A program made the position numbers and the translations under genes. Shown here in pieces: positions 8,895-18,199 of a stretch of DNA of 64,000 bases. The DNA is from Spongorhabdus nitratireducens (GTDB lineage: Bacteria > Pseudomonadota > Gammaproteobacteria > Pseudomonadales > Endozoicomonadaceae), in contig CANDOC010000005.1 of assembly GCA_947387575.1 (NCBI GenBank), positions 248,001 through 312,000 of the forward strand. The letters run 5' to 3'. Position 1 is the first letter of the stretch. The number at the start of each line of letters is the position of its first letter. The notes under the pieces were generated by a model. The model was not told the origin of the DNA. It saw only the letters and a program-made list of their open reading frames with translations, and made no database searches.

Positions 8895-9019
8895 GTTTAT
8901 CGGGGAGCGTATCGGTAATGCAAATAGCAGGTCGATAAAACAACTAAACCCCGATTAAATGTAATTGATCGGTCTATATTTTGTTGAGGATATAACAAAA
9001 AGTTCTCCAGGAGGGAAAC

Positions 9020-12000
9020 ATGGCTTTGTCGGTAGCCGGCAGCAAGGAAGCTCTGCTTGAAAAACTACTGGCCGATGTCAGTGAGCAGAGGCCAGAGCAA
9101 GAGCAGCAGGCACTGGCGATGTTCAGGGATCGCTACTGTTTGCTGGATACAGCAAGGGATCTCGAACAGGAAAATCTATCAGATCTGACGGGCTCACTGC
9201 TTTCCTTCTGGCACTTTATTCAGCAGCATGATCCTGCTGCTCCCAAAATTACCGTCTTCAATCCTGATTATGAACATTATGGCTGGCATTCGACCCACAC
9301 CGTGATCCAGCTGGTTCATATCGATCAGCCTTTTATTGTTGATTCCATTCGAATGAAGCTGAATGAGCGTGGTTTGACTATTCACCGGCTGCGTAATGGC
9401 ATTATGAATTTCAGGCGGGATGATGATCACAACATGCTGCATGATGCTGACAGTAAGCAACCGGAAGTGCGAGAGGCTTTTGTTTATCTGGAAATTGACC
9501 GGATTGAAGAAAGTGATGGACTGAAGCTGCTGCAGCAACAGCTTGTTGCCGTGTTGGCTGATGTTCGGCGGGTGGTTGATGATCATCAGGCCATGCGAGA
9601 TCAGGTCAGTAAACTGATTTCAGTTCTGAGTGATGATGAGCAGGAAGAGCGGGAATTCCTTGATTGGCTGTTGAGAGATAACTTTACTTTTCTTGCCTGT
9701 GAGGAATTAAAAGTCAAAGGGCAGGGTAAAGACCCGGGTAGTAGTCATCATCAGATAGTCAGACCTGCCCGCAGCCTGTTGGGGCTGCTAAGACCGGTCA
9801 TCGGTGGCGAGCTGGATCAGCAACAACTGGAACCGGTGCTGGACAGTGACTTTTTCAGCTGCAAGGAGCGGCTGAGTTTCTCCCGGGCTGCTGCACGCTC
9901 CAGTGTCCACCGTCCTGCCTATCCTGAATTTATTGTGATGCGGCATTTTGATGAAAATGGTGAAGTTACCGGTGAATCACGCATTATGGGACTTTACACT
10001 TCACCGGTGTATCAGCAGAGTCCAGGCAAGATTCCCTATGTCAGAAACAAGATAACCAGTATTACCGCGGCGGCGGGACTGGAACCCGGCAGTCATCATG
10101 CCAAGGATCTGGTGCAGATTCTGGAAGTGTTCCCACGGGAGGAACTGTTCCAGATGTCGCCTGAAGAGTTGTTTGCCACAACCCAGGGCATTCTGCAGAT
10201 TCAGGAGCGGCATCAGATCAAGGTCTTTCTGCGCCAGGATCGTAATGGCCTGTTCTGTTCGGCACTGGCTTATGTGCCCCGAGATATCTACAGCACCGGC
10301 CTGCGTCGAAAAATGCAGCAGATTCTGATCGAGCGTCTTAATGCACTGGATTCTGAATTTACCACTTACTTCTCCGAGTCCATTCTGTGCCGGGTGCACT
10401 TTACCCTGCGGCTTGATCCTGAGCAGCAGACTGAATTTGATCTGGATGCGATTAACGAGGAGATTATTCAGGCAGCTCGCAGCTGGGAGGATGAGTTCAA
10501 GGCCAATCTGCTGGAAGCCAGGGGAGAAGCCAGTGCCAACCGGTTGTGGCAGATTTACAGTGATGGTTTTACGGCGGCTTATAAGGAATCGTTCAGTCCG
10601 CAGTCAGCAGTCGTGGATGTGGACTATCTGGATGAGCTTAGTGATGATCGTCCGTTGACCATGAGCTTCTATCAGTCGCTGGGTGATCCCCGCCACTGTA
10701 TTCGCTTCAAGGTTTACCATCACAGCACACCACTGCCTTTGGCTGACCAGATTCCGATTATCGAAAACCTTGGGCTCAAGGTAATCAGTGAGTATCCCTA
10801 CAAGATTGACCGGCAGGACAGTTCCAGTATCTGGATTCATGACTTTGTGCTGGAGTACAGCCATGATGCCGGAATTGATGCCCGCCGGGTCAACCAGATT
10901 TTTCGCGATGCATTTGAGAATATCTGGTTTGGGACAGCAGAAAATGATGCCTTTAACCGTTTGGTGCTGGCTGCCGGCTTTAGCTGGCGACAGGTTTCAA
11001 TTCTGCGAGCCTATGCCCGTTATATGAAACAGATCCGGTTTGGCTTCAGTCAGGCCTATATTGCCAATACGCTGTTCAATAACATTGCCATTACCCGCAA
11101 GCTGATGGAAATGTTTGAGAACCGGTTTAACCCGGAGTTGCTGTTAACAGCCGAACAGCGTCTGGCGCATCAGCAACAGTTACAGCTGGAGTTAATGGAA
11201 GCGCTGGATGATGTTTCGGTCTTGAGTGAAGATAGAATTCTGCGCCGAATTGAAGACCTGATCCGGGCGACGCTTAGAACCAACTATTACTGCATTGACA
11301 GTGATGACCAACCCAAACCCTATCTCTCCCTGAAGTTTGCGCCGGAGCTGATTCCGGATCTGCCCAAGCCTGCTCCCCGGTTTGAAATATTTGTCTATTC
11401 ACCGCGGGTTGAAGGGGTGCACCTGCGTGGTGGCAAAGTTGCCCGGGGTGGATTGCGCTGGTCGGACAGACCGGAAGATTTCCGTACTGAAGTATTAGGG
11501 CTGGTCAAGGCTCAGCAAGTTAAAAACGCGGTCATTGTTCCGGTGGGAGCAAAAGGTGGATTTGTTGCCAAACGTCTGCCGGAAGGTGATCGTGATGCCT
11601 TTATGAAGGAAGGTATCAGTTGTTATCGCACCTTTATTCGGGGCTTGCTCGATTTGACGGATAACCTCAAGGATGGTGAAGTTGTCCATCCTGAAAATGT
11701 CATATTTTATGACGAGCAGGATACCTATCTGGTTGTTGCGGCAGACAAGGGGACCGCAACATTTTCAGATATAGCCAATGAGATTGCAGCGGAATACGGC
11801 TTCTGGCTGGATGATGCGTTTGCTTCCGGTGGCAGCGCCGGTTATGACCATAAAAAGATGGGTATTACTGCCAAGGGTGCCTGGGTCTCGGTTCAGCGTC
11901 ATTTCCGGGAATGCGGCGTTGATGTGCAACAGGACCGGGTAACGGCTGTTGGTGTGGGTGATATGGCCGGCGATGTCTTTGGTAATGGTATGTTGCAATC

Positions 12001-13843
12001 CCAAAGTCTGGCTTTGGTCGGTGCATTCAATCATCAGCATATCTTTATTGATCCGAGCCCTGATGCCGAGGCTGCATGGGCCGAGCGCAAGCGTCTATTT
12101 GAGCTGCCTCGTTCCTCCTGGTCTGATTACAACAGTGAGTTGATATCTGCGGGCGGCGGAATCTTCTCCCGCAATGCCAAATCCATCGCTCTGACGGATG
12201 AAATTCGTCAGTGTCTGGGAATTACCGCCTATAAGCTTACACCTTCCGAGTTGATAACTGCCATCCTGCAGGCACCGGTTGATCTGTTCTGGAACGGTGG
12301 AATTGGAACCTACATTAAATCCGAGCAGGAGCAGCATGCAGATGTGGGCGACAAAGCTAACGATAACCTGCGGATTAATGGTGCCCAGTTACGCTGCAAA
12401 GTCGTTGGCGAAGGGGGCAATCTGGGAATGACCCAGCTGGGCCGAGTTGAATATGCACTGAGTGGCGGTGCACTGAATACTGACTTTATTGATAATGCCG
12501 GTGGCGTTGACTGCTCGGACCATGAGGTCAATATCAAGGTGCTGTTGAACGAAGTTGTGGCGAATGGTGATATGACCCGCAAGCAGCGGGATGAGTTACT
12601 GGAGGCCATGACGGATGAGGTTTCCCAATTGGTTCTGGGCAATAACTATCGTCAGGCGCAGGCCATTACCATGGCTCTGGATGATGCTGCCAGAGGTATG
12701 GAGGATGCTATTCGTTTTATCGAGCAGCTCGAAAGTGAAGGCAAGCTGGATCGGGTGATTGAGTTTCTCCCTGATAACGATGGTTTGAAGGAACGTTTCT
12801 TACAGCAGAAAACTCTGACCCGACCGGAACTATCGCTGCTGGTTTCGTATGCGAAGGGCGATCTGAAACAACAATTAATTAACTCTGACATTGCTGATGA
12901 TGCCTATGTTGCCAGAGAGGTTGAAACCGCATTTCCGCAAACGCTGGTCAGCCAGTTCAAACCGCTGATTGATAATCACCGGCTGCGGCGCGAGATTGTT
13001 GCAACCCAGATATCCAACCATCTGATCAATATGATGGGCTTTACCTATTTGCAGCAGATGCAACGGACGACAGGGGCTTCGGTAGAAGAGATTGCCAGAG
13101 CTTTTGTTATCAGTCGCGATGTGTTCGGGGTGGAATCTGTATGGCAACAGATTGAGGCATTGGATGGTCAGGTAGATAGCAATCTGCAGCTGGAAATGAT
13201 GTCGCAGCTGACCAAACAGGTGCGGCGTTCCAGTCGCTGGTTTATTCGTCACCGGCAGGATCAGGATTCAGCAACCTGTGTCTCTCACTTCAAGCCCCGG
13301 GTAGAAGAATTCCGGCAGCAGTGTGAGCAAAGATTACCTGAGGTTTTGATCAGTCGGGTTAATGAAGATGTGGAACGCTATACCACTGCAGGAGTGCCCG
13401 AATCACTGGCTAAACAGGTTGCTGCCTCTCGTTATCAACTGAATGCACTGTCAGTAATTGAAATTGCTGACCATACCGACCAGCCACTGGAGAGTGTGGC
13501 CGAGCTGTATTTTGGTATCGACAGCTATCTGCAGTTGCACTGGTTTATTCAGGAGCTGGGTCAGATTGAAGATGATAACCACTGGCAAGTTCTGGCCCGT
13601 GACAGTATTCGGGATGAGCTTTACTGGCAGCAGCGGGCGCTGACGATGGCGCTGATAGCGCAGCCGGACTATCCCGACAGTACTGCAGAAAAATTGTTGC
13701 AGTGGCTGGAGAGTCATCAGGTTCAGGTGATGCGGTGGCAGGACATGATGACAGAACTCAGTGCCAGCAAGAGTCGGGAGCTGGCAATGTTTACTGTGGC
13801 CATCCGGGAATTGGTGGAGCTGGTTCAGCTGACAGTGAAGTGA
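9020..13843 (+). CDS. gdhB: NAD-specific glutamate dehydrogenase, 180-kDa class
   Basis: A 1607-residue protein, the usual size of the large bacterial NAD-GDH. It converts glutamate to 2-oxoglutarate and ammonia with NAD+. The N-terminal 700 residues are the ACT-like regulatory region typical of this class. The catalytic core lies at about residues 790-1190: RGGKVARGGLRWSDRPEDFRTEVLGL, the catalytic lysine in VPVGAKGGFVAKRLP, AVGVGDMAGDVFGNGML and VDLFWNGGIGTYIKS. The C-terminal helical region completes the protein. The start is well supported by CAGGAGGG eight bases upstream. It is a single-gene unit, ending at a hairpin at 13878. The symbol follows Pseudomonas usage (gdhB/gdh2). Confidence 0.95.
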   Translation: MALSVAGSKEALLEKLLADVSEQRPEQEQQALAMFRDRYCLLDTARDLEQENLSDLTGSLLSFWHFIQQHDPAAPKITVFNPDYEHYGWHSTHTVIQLVHIDQPFIVDSIRMKLNERGLTIHRLRNGIMNFRRDDDHNMLHDADSKQPEVREAFVYLEIDRIEESDGLKLLQQQLVAVLADVRRVVDDHQAMRDQVSKLISVLSDDEQEEREFLDWLLRDNFTFLACEELKVKGQGKDPGSSHHQIVRPARSLLGLLRPVIGGELDQQQLEPVLDSDFFSCKERLSFSRAAARSSVHRPAYPEFIVMRHFDENGEVTGESRIMGLYTSPVYQQSPGKIPYVRNKITSITAAAGLEPGSHHAKDLVQILEVFPREELFQMSPEELFATTQGILQIQERHQIKVFLRQDRNGLFCSALAYVPRDIYSTGLRRKMQQILIERLNALDSEFTTYFSESILCRVHFTLRLDPEQQTEFDLDAINEEIIQAARSWEDEFKANLLEARGEASANRLWQIYSDGFTAAYKESFSPQSAVVDVDYLDELSDDRPLTMSFYQSLGDPRHCIRFKVYHHSTPLPLADQIPIIENLGLKVISEYPYKIDRQDSSSIWIHDFVLEYSHDAGIDARRVNQIFRDAFENIWFGTAENDAFNRLVLAAGFSWRQVSILRAYARYMKQIRFGFSQAYIANTLFNNIAITRKLMEMFENRFNPELLLTAEQRLAHQQQLQLELMEALDDVSVLSEDRILRRIEDLIRATLRTNYYCIDSDDQPKPYLSLKFAPELIPDLPKPAPRFEIFVYSPRVEGVHLRGGKVARGGLRWSDRPEDFRTEVLGLVKAQQVKNAVIVPVGAKGGFVAKRLPEGDRDAFMKEGISCYRTFIRGLLDLTDNLKDGEVVHPENVIFYDEQDTYLVVAADKGTATFSDIANEIAAEYGFWLDDAFASGGSAGYDHKKMGITAKGAWVSVQRHFRECGVDVQQDRVTAVGVGDMAGDVFGNGMLQSQSLALVGAFNHQHIFIDPSPDAEAAWAERKRLFELPRSSWSDYNSELISAGGGIFSRNAKSIALTDEIRQCLGITAYKLTPSELITAILQAPVDLFWNGGIGTYIKSEQEQHADVGDKANDNLRINGAQLRCKVVGEGGNLGMTQLGRVEYALSGGALNTDFIDNAGGVDCSDHEVNIKVLLNEVVANGDMTRKQRDELLEAMTDEVSQLVLGNNYRQAQAITMALDDAARGMEDAIRFIEQLESEGKLDRVIEFLPDNDGLKERFLQQKTLTRPELSLLVSYAKGDLKQQLINSDIADDAYVAREVETAFPQTLVSQFKPLIDNHRLRREIVATQISNHLINMMGFTYLQQMQRTTGASVEEIARAFVISRDVFGVESVWQQIEALDGQVDSNLQLEMMSQLTKQVRRSSRWFIRHRQDQDSATCVSHFKPRVEEFRQQCEQRLPEVLISRVNEDVERYTTAGVPESLAKQVAASRYQLNALSVIEIADHTDQPLESVAELYFGIDSYLQLHWFIQELGQIEDDNHWQVLARDSIRDELYWQQRALTMALIAQPDYPDSTAEKLLQWLESHQVQVMRWQDMMTELSASKSRELAMFTVAIRELVELVQLTVK

Positions 13844-13877
13844 CTCTGAACGAATGATCTAACACTGGTATGATATT

Positions 13878-13910
13878 CAAGAGGCCTGAAATATGGCCTC
13901 TTGTCGTTTT
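13878..13910 (+). terminator. Rho-independent terminator after the glutamate dehydrogenase gene
   Basis: A 9-bp perfect inverted repeat (13878-13886 CAAGAGGCC with 13895-13903 GGCCTCTTG), an 8-base loop and then TCGTTTT. An ATG at 13893 lies inside the hairpin, which argues against that codon as the start of the next gene. Confidence 0.8.
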
Positions 13911-13928
13911 CGGGGTTATCAGGTCGTT

Positions 13929-15044
13929 ATGGCAGTTGTGAGTGATGAAGTTATCTGTCGCAAGGGGCGTGACAGTATCAAACTGGAATGTGACAGCTGG
14001 AGCCTGCGTCTGTCATGGCACGGCTACTGGTGTACATTTCGGCAGGGTGACCGGTTTTATCGCCGCTGTATTGATGGCTCCGTTGTCGAGGGTTCCAAAC
14101 AACTCAACACTTGTGAGTCGGAGGTTGCGGACTCCATTGCCAGTGCCGTCCAACAATGTCTGCACCAATATGCAATAAGGGCCGGGTCTTCAGAGTGGCT
14201 GGAAACGGCTCTGGGCAGAACCTGCCAGGATTATCGTTACCAGCAACAGCTGTTTCAGCGGCTTTATCCTGAAGGTATTCCTATTCTGCCACCGGATCGT
14301 TATCGGGATCTGGTCGTTCATCCGGCGTATGGCTGTCCCAACCGCAAGTGTACCTTCTGTATTTTTTACCGGGACAAACCTTTTTCTCCCCTGTCTCTCG
14401 ATGCTTTTAAAAAGCACTGGGAACAGTTGCAACAATTCTGGGGGCCGGAACTTTATCAACGGGATGGACTGTTTCTGGGATCAGCTAATGCTTTGGCATT
14501 ATCACAGCGTCGTCTGGTTGAGGTGCTGGAGTTTATCAGGCAGCAATCATTAGAACTGAAACGTGGCATTTCCTCTTTTCTGGATTCGGATTATGCACCG
14601 GCACGTTCTCCTGAGCAGTGGCTGCAGTTACACCAGTTGGGACTCAGGCATCTGGTGATTGGACTTGAAACGGGTTGGACTCAATTGCGGCAGGAGCTGG
14701 GCAAATCAGGTTCACTGGAAAGGGTAACCGAAGATGTCAGAAATGCTGCGGCAGCCGGTGTCGCTTCAGGGTTGACTGTACTGGTGGGCGCAGCTGGTAA
14801 ATCAGGCTCCGATACTCATGTTCAGCGCAGTTGTGAATATATCCATTTGCTTGGACTGGGTCGCAAAGATCGGGTCTACCTGTCGCTGTTTGAGCCGCCG
14901 GTAACAGATTTTAACACCGAACAGCGGGAATCAGACAAAGACTGGATGCAGCGCGAGTTGGAATCATTTAAAGTGCAGCTTGGCCGATTGAGTGATGCAC
15001 GCGTGAGTGCCTACCCTGTCAGCGGCTATCGCTATTTTGCCTGA
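13929..15044 (+). CDS. Radical SAM protein, CX4CX2C type, substrate unknown
   Basis: About 371 residues. The motif YGCPNRKCTFCIFYRDKPF has three cysteines spaced C-x4-C-x2-C that would bind the [4Fe-4S] cluster. The classical spacing is Cx3Cx2C, but Cx4 versions are known in uncharacterised families (CPWNRCTFC-like). Downstream, GLRHLVIGLETGWTQLRQELGKSG is typical of the radical SAM barrel segment that follows the SAM site, and GLTVLVGAAGKSGSDTHV resembles the later SAM-contact region. The N-terminal 130 residues are not recognised. I prefer ATG 13929 because the ATG 36 bases earlier is inside the previous terminator. No partner gene suggests a substrate. Confidence 0.75.
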   Translation: MAVVSDEVICRKGRDSIKLECDSWSLRLSWHGYWCTFRQGDRFYRRCIDGSVVEGSKQLNTCESEVADSIASAVQQCLHQYAIRAGSSEWLETALGRTCQDYRYQQQLFQRLYPEGIPILPPDRYRDLVVHPAYGCPNRKCTFCIFYRDKPFSPLSLDAFKKHWEQLQQFWGPELYQRDGLFLGSANALALSQRRLVEVLEFIRQQSLELKRGISSFLDSDYAPARSPEQWLQLHQLGLRHLVIGLETGWTQLRQELGKSGSLERVTEDVRNAAAAGVASGLTVLVGAAGKSGSDTHVQRSCEYIHLLGLGRKDRVYLSLFEPPVTDFNTEQRESDKDWMQRELESFKVQLGRLSDARVSAYPVSGYRYFA

Positions 15045-15094
15045 GTTGTATTACTGCATTTCAGGCTACTGGTTATGAAAAGCACCCTCTCCCG

Positions 15095-15106
15095 GGGAGT
15101 ACTCCC
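15095..15106. promoter_or_regulatory. 12-bp perfect palindrome upstream of msrC
   Basis: GGGAGTACTCCC lies 30 bases upstream of the msrC start, where an operator could sit. No other copy was noticed upstream of other genes, so this is only a candidate site. Confidence 0.25.
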
Positions 15107-15135
15107 TGGACCCTCTGAGATCGTGAGAAGTATAA

Positions 15136-15633
15136 ATGTTCCAGATTGATAAAAGTGATTATGCGGATAAATCCGCATTTTATGAGCGTTTGCAACAGCA
15201 GGCAGAAGCGCTGGTTTCAGGTGAGCCGGATGCCCTGGCCAATGTTTCCAATATTGCTTCCCTGCTGTACCACTGCCTGCCGGATGTAAACTGGGCCGGT
15301 ATCTATGTGTTGCGTGACAATATGCTGGTGCTGGGACCGTTTCAGGGGCTGCCGGCCTGTGTCCGGATTCCGCTGAAGCGCGGTGTATGTGGTACTGCCG
15401 CTGCCGAGGGTCGGGTGGTACGGGTTGCTGATGTTGATGAATTCCCGGGTCATATTGCCTGTGACAGTGCTAGCCGCAGCGAGATAGTGTTGCCTCTGTA
15501 CGCTGAAGGAAAGGTAATCGGTGTGCTGGATATCGATAGTCCGGAACCCAACCGTTTTGATGAAGAAGATGAGAAAGGCCTGACTCGTCTGGCAGATTAC
15601 CTGAATAGTGTTATTGACTTTAAGCACCTCTAA
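15136..15633 (+). CDS. msrC: Free methionine-(R)-sulfoxide reductase, GAF-domain type
   Basis: A 165-residue GAF-domain enzyme of the fRMsr family, which reduces free methionine-R-sulfoxide. All three family cysteines are present: Cys75 (PACVRIPL), Cys85 (RGVCGTAAAEGRVV) and Cys109 (GHIACDSASRSEIVLPL). The motif NWAGIYVLRD near residue 52 and the C-terminal VLDIDSPEPNRFDEED also fit. Length matches the family. It stands in a run of plus-strand genes but is probably transcribed alone, with a hairpin after the stop. Confidence 0.92.
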   Translation: MFQIDKSDYADKSAFYERLQQQAEALVSGEPDALANVSNIASLLYHCLPDVNWAGIYVLRDNMLVLGPFQGLPACVRIPLKRGVCGTAAAEGRVVRVADVDEFPGHIACDSASRSEIVLPLYAEGKVIGVLDIDSPEPNRFDEEDEKGLTRLADYLNSVIDFKHL

Positions 15634-15647
15634 GGCGGCTCTCTAAC

Positions 15648-15672
15648 TTCCTTACTCCTTTGCAGTAAGGAA
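15648..15672 (+). terminator. Hairpin downstream of msrC
   Basis: A 9-bp perfect inverted repeat, TTCCTTACT (15648-15656) with AGTAAGGAA (15664-15672), has a 7-base loop. There is no T-run after it, so it may protect the 3' end or be a weak terminator rather than a classical one. Confidence 0.5.
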
Positions 15673-15781
15673 CTCATCCCCGGTCATCATGATCTACTTT
15701 TAGCAGGAGCCGTTCGCCTGAAATGGAATATTTCGGTAATGGCCTGTGGTTTAAAAAGAACTGATTACCGGGGCTGTTGCC

Positions 15782-16849
15782 GTGAAACTGATTGTCTTGA
15801 TGGGGTTGCCGGGTTTTATCGCGCAAAGGATGAGCAGAAAAGCAGCATTAGTATTGCTGCTGTTGATTGGCTGCACTGCCATTCCTTTTGATGTAACTCT
15901 GGCTGGATTCTGGAGTTCAGAACCCAAAATGCCGGTACTGATGGAGTTTGCCGGAAAAAAATACACCCAGGACGAACTGCCAGTGGGACAGGCCCAGCAG
16001 TTCTACGATATTGCTTTCTCTGCTTGGGAAAAACAGCAGCAGGCGCTGGCAGATGCGGCGATCGAGCTGTATATGCAGCAACTGGCCGCCAGAGAAAAGG
16101 TAGAACGGGAAGAGATTGAAAAACGCTTTTTTCCCGATGTTCCGCCAACCGATGAAGATATCGAACTGTTCTATAACGATAACAAGGAGCGGATTCCCTA
16201 TCCGCTGGAACAGGTGCGTACCCAGATTACCGAATACCTGACCAACAATCGCCGGGAGCGCCGCAAGCAGGAGCTGATTGCCACGCTGGCACATACCGAA
16301 GGGTTCAGAGCGGTTATGCCTGAACCGGTAGCGCCCAAAACCATTCTCAAAACAGAAGGTTTTCCTTACAAGGGGAAACCGGATGCCCGGGTAACCGTGG
16401 TTGAGTTTGGTGACTTTCTCTGTGCCCACTGCAAGACCGCTGCCGAAACACTGGGCGACTTGCAACGGGAATATCCGGATGATTTGCGGGTGGTATTTAT
16501 TGAATTTCCGCTTAGTAAGGCTTCACGAAGAATCTCGTTGGTAGCGGCCTGTGCCATGGAGCAGGGGCGTTACTGGGATTTCCATCAGGCGGTATTTGAT
16601 CAGCAGGCACGGCTGGAAGGTGATACGGTCAAGGAGATTGCTGAAGCGATTGGTCTGGATATGGAGAAGTTAAATGCCTGTCTGGACAGTGACCGGCCTG
16701 AATGGTTTGTCAGTCGTGCTGAAGCAGAAGCCAAGCGACTGGGGCTGTCGGCAACACCCATGATTTTTATGAATGGCCAGCGAATACAACCACCTAATCA
16801 TGAAGACAGTCTGCGAAGTATGGTTGAGGCCGTGTTGAAAAAGAAGTGA
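15782..16849 (+). CDS. Exported DsbA-like thioredoxin-fold protein with a SurA-like N-terminal region
   Basis: Up to 355 residues. The C-terminal 170 residues are a DsbA-like domain: GDFLCAHCKTAAETL has a CxxC active site (CAHC) and LGLSATPMIF has the cis-proline loop. Residues about 50-175 are helical and charged (PTDEDIELFYNDNKERIPYPLEQVR) and resemble the chaperone region of SurA/PrsA foldases. The N-terminus has a hydrophobic export segment with LLIGC, a possible lipobox. The start is uncertain: GTG 15782, ATG 15800, or ATG 15830 (MSRKAALVLLLLIGC), the last giving a compact lipoprotein signal. It should act on thiols in periplasmic proteins. The combination of foldase-like and DsbA-like parts suggests folding help plus disulfide chemistry; this is inference. 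Confidence 0.82.
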   Translation: MKLIVLMGLPGFIAQRMSRKAALVLLLLIGCTAIPFDVTLAGFWSSEPKMPVLMEFAGKKYTQDELPVGQAQQFYDIAFSAWEKQQQALADAAIELYMQQLAAREKVEREEIEKRFFPDVPPTDEDIELFYNDNKERIPYPLEQVRTQITEYLTNNRRERRKQELIATLAHTEGFRAVMPEPVAPKTILKTEGFPYKGKPDARVTVVEFGDFLCAHCKTAAETLGDLQREYPDDLRVVFIEFPLSKASRRISLVAACAMEQGRYWDFHQAVFDQQARLEGDTVKEIAEAIGLDMEKLNACLDSDRPEWFVSRAEAEAKRLGLSATPMIFMNGQRIQPPNHEDSLRSMVEAVLKKK

Positions 16850-16870
16850 CAAGTCAGGGCTTGTCACTTC
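16843..16870. terminator. Bidirectional hairpin between the DsbA-like gene and the PatB-like gene
   Basis: An 11-bp perfect stem (16843-16853 GAAGTGACAAG with 16860-16870) with a 6-base loop. The stop codon of the upstream gene lies inside the left arm. It serves two convergent genes. Confidence 0.75.
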
Positions 16871-16893
16871 AATACTGAAACAATGCTGAAATA

Positions 16894-18084
16894 TCAGTCC
16901 TGTAACGAGTCGACCAGCAGTCTGATACGTTCCAGTCCCTGCTGCAGGGTGCTGCGGGGGCAACCGAAATTCAGCCGCAGGTAATCGCTGTCACCAAAAT
17001 CGGCTCCACTGTTCAGACCAATGCCGGCTGCTTCAAATACGCTCTTTGGATTCTGTAATCCCAGTCCGGACACATTGATCCAGCCCAGATAGGTGGCCTG
17101 GGCCGGAATCTGGGACAGGCCGGGCAGGCTATTGATGGTCTCCAGCATCAGTCGATGATTTTCCCGCAGATACTCAAGCAGCTGACTGTGCCATTCATGG
17201 CTGTCACGATAGGCTGCCAATGCTGCGGTATAAGCCAGTGCATTGACGGAAGGTACAATCGATTTTCTGACTTGCTTGAAGCGGTTACGCAGTTTCTTGT
17301 TGGGAATAACAGCAACAGAACATCCAAAACCGGCAATGTTGAAGGTTTTGCTTGGCGCCAGCAGGGTGATGGAGTTTTCTCTGGCGTAGTCGCTGATGGT
17401 GGCGTAGGGAATATGTTCTGCATCAGGATCCAGTAGCAATTCACCATGGACTTCATCGGTGCAGACAAACAGATTATGCTTCTGGCAATACTCGTCGATA
17501 GCGATCAGTTCTTCCCGGCTGAAAACCTTGCCGGTAGGATTCTGCGGATTACACAGCATAAACAGCTGGGTATTGTCGGTGATGTCGATACCTTCCAGAT
17601 CCATTTGCCACTGCTGATCTTCTGTTGCTTTCAACGGTGCGTCGACCCGGTGACAGCCGGCCAGGCTGATAGAGGACAGGAACGGCGGGTAGATTGGCGT
17701 CTGGGTGATCACACTTTCCCCCGGGCGAGTCACACTGCGGACGCTGATATTCAGGCCGCATACCAGGCCCGGTAACCAGACCAGCCAGTCAGCTTCAATA
17801 TCCCAGTTGTACTGGCTTTTCATTCTTTCGATAAAAATGTCGACCAGTTCATCCGGCGGGCTGGTATAACCGAAGATGCCGTGATCGACCCGCTGATGCA
17901 GTGCCTGAATCACTTCCGGAGGCGACCGGAAGTCCATATCGGCTACCCACATGGGTAACACTTCCCGCCCTCTGTACAAATCCCACTTGTCGCTGTAGGT
18001 GCCCTTGCGGTCAATGACCTGATCAAAATCATAACGGGGAGCCTGATGCTCGCCGCCGGTTTTCGAACTGTTATTGTTTCCCAC
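16894..18084 (-). CDS. PatB/MalY-family PLP-dependent C-S lyase / aminotransferase
   Basis: About 396 residues of the fold-type I PLP family. Markers are LPMWVADMDFRSPPEV near the N-terminus, CNPQNPTGKVFS, TDEVHGELL and the PLP lysine in LLAPSKTFNIAG, with RLNFGCPRSTL at the end. PatB/MalY enzymes cleave cystathionine or cysteine conjugates; some have other targets. A longer version from ATG 18132 is possible, but GTG 18084 has AGGAG five bases upstream while the ATG has none, so I choose GTG. It converges on the DsbA-like gene and is divergent from the gene at 18200. Confidence 0.88.
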   Translation of the reverse strand: MGNNNSSKTGGEHQAPRYDFDQVIDRKGTYSDKWDLYRGREVLPMWVADMDFRSPPEVIQALHQRVDHGIFGYTSPPDELVDIFIERMKSQYNWDIEADWLVWLPGLVCGLNISVRSVTRPGESVITQTPIYPPFLSSISLAGCHRVDAPLKATEDQQWQMDLEGIDITDNTQLFMLCNPQNPTGKVFSREELIAIDEYCQKHNLFVCTDEVHGELLLDPDAEHIPYATISDYARENSITLLAPSKTFNIAGFGCSVAVIPNKKLRNRFKQVRKSIVPSVNALAYTAALAAYRDSHEWHSQLLEYLRENHRLMLETINSLPGLSQIPAQATYLGWINVSGLGLQNPKSVFEAAGIGLNSGADFGDSDYLRLNFGCPRSTLQQGLERIRLLVDSLQD

Positions 18085-18199
18085 TGTAACTCCTGATGGG
18101 TCGGGTATTTTTAGCGTTTGAGTTGTTGGCATTTGAAATTGATTTTACAAGCTATTGTCTACTGTTTAATCGACTGAGTGAAGATCCGGAAAGATCACT

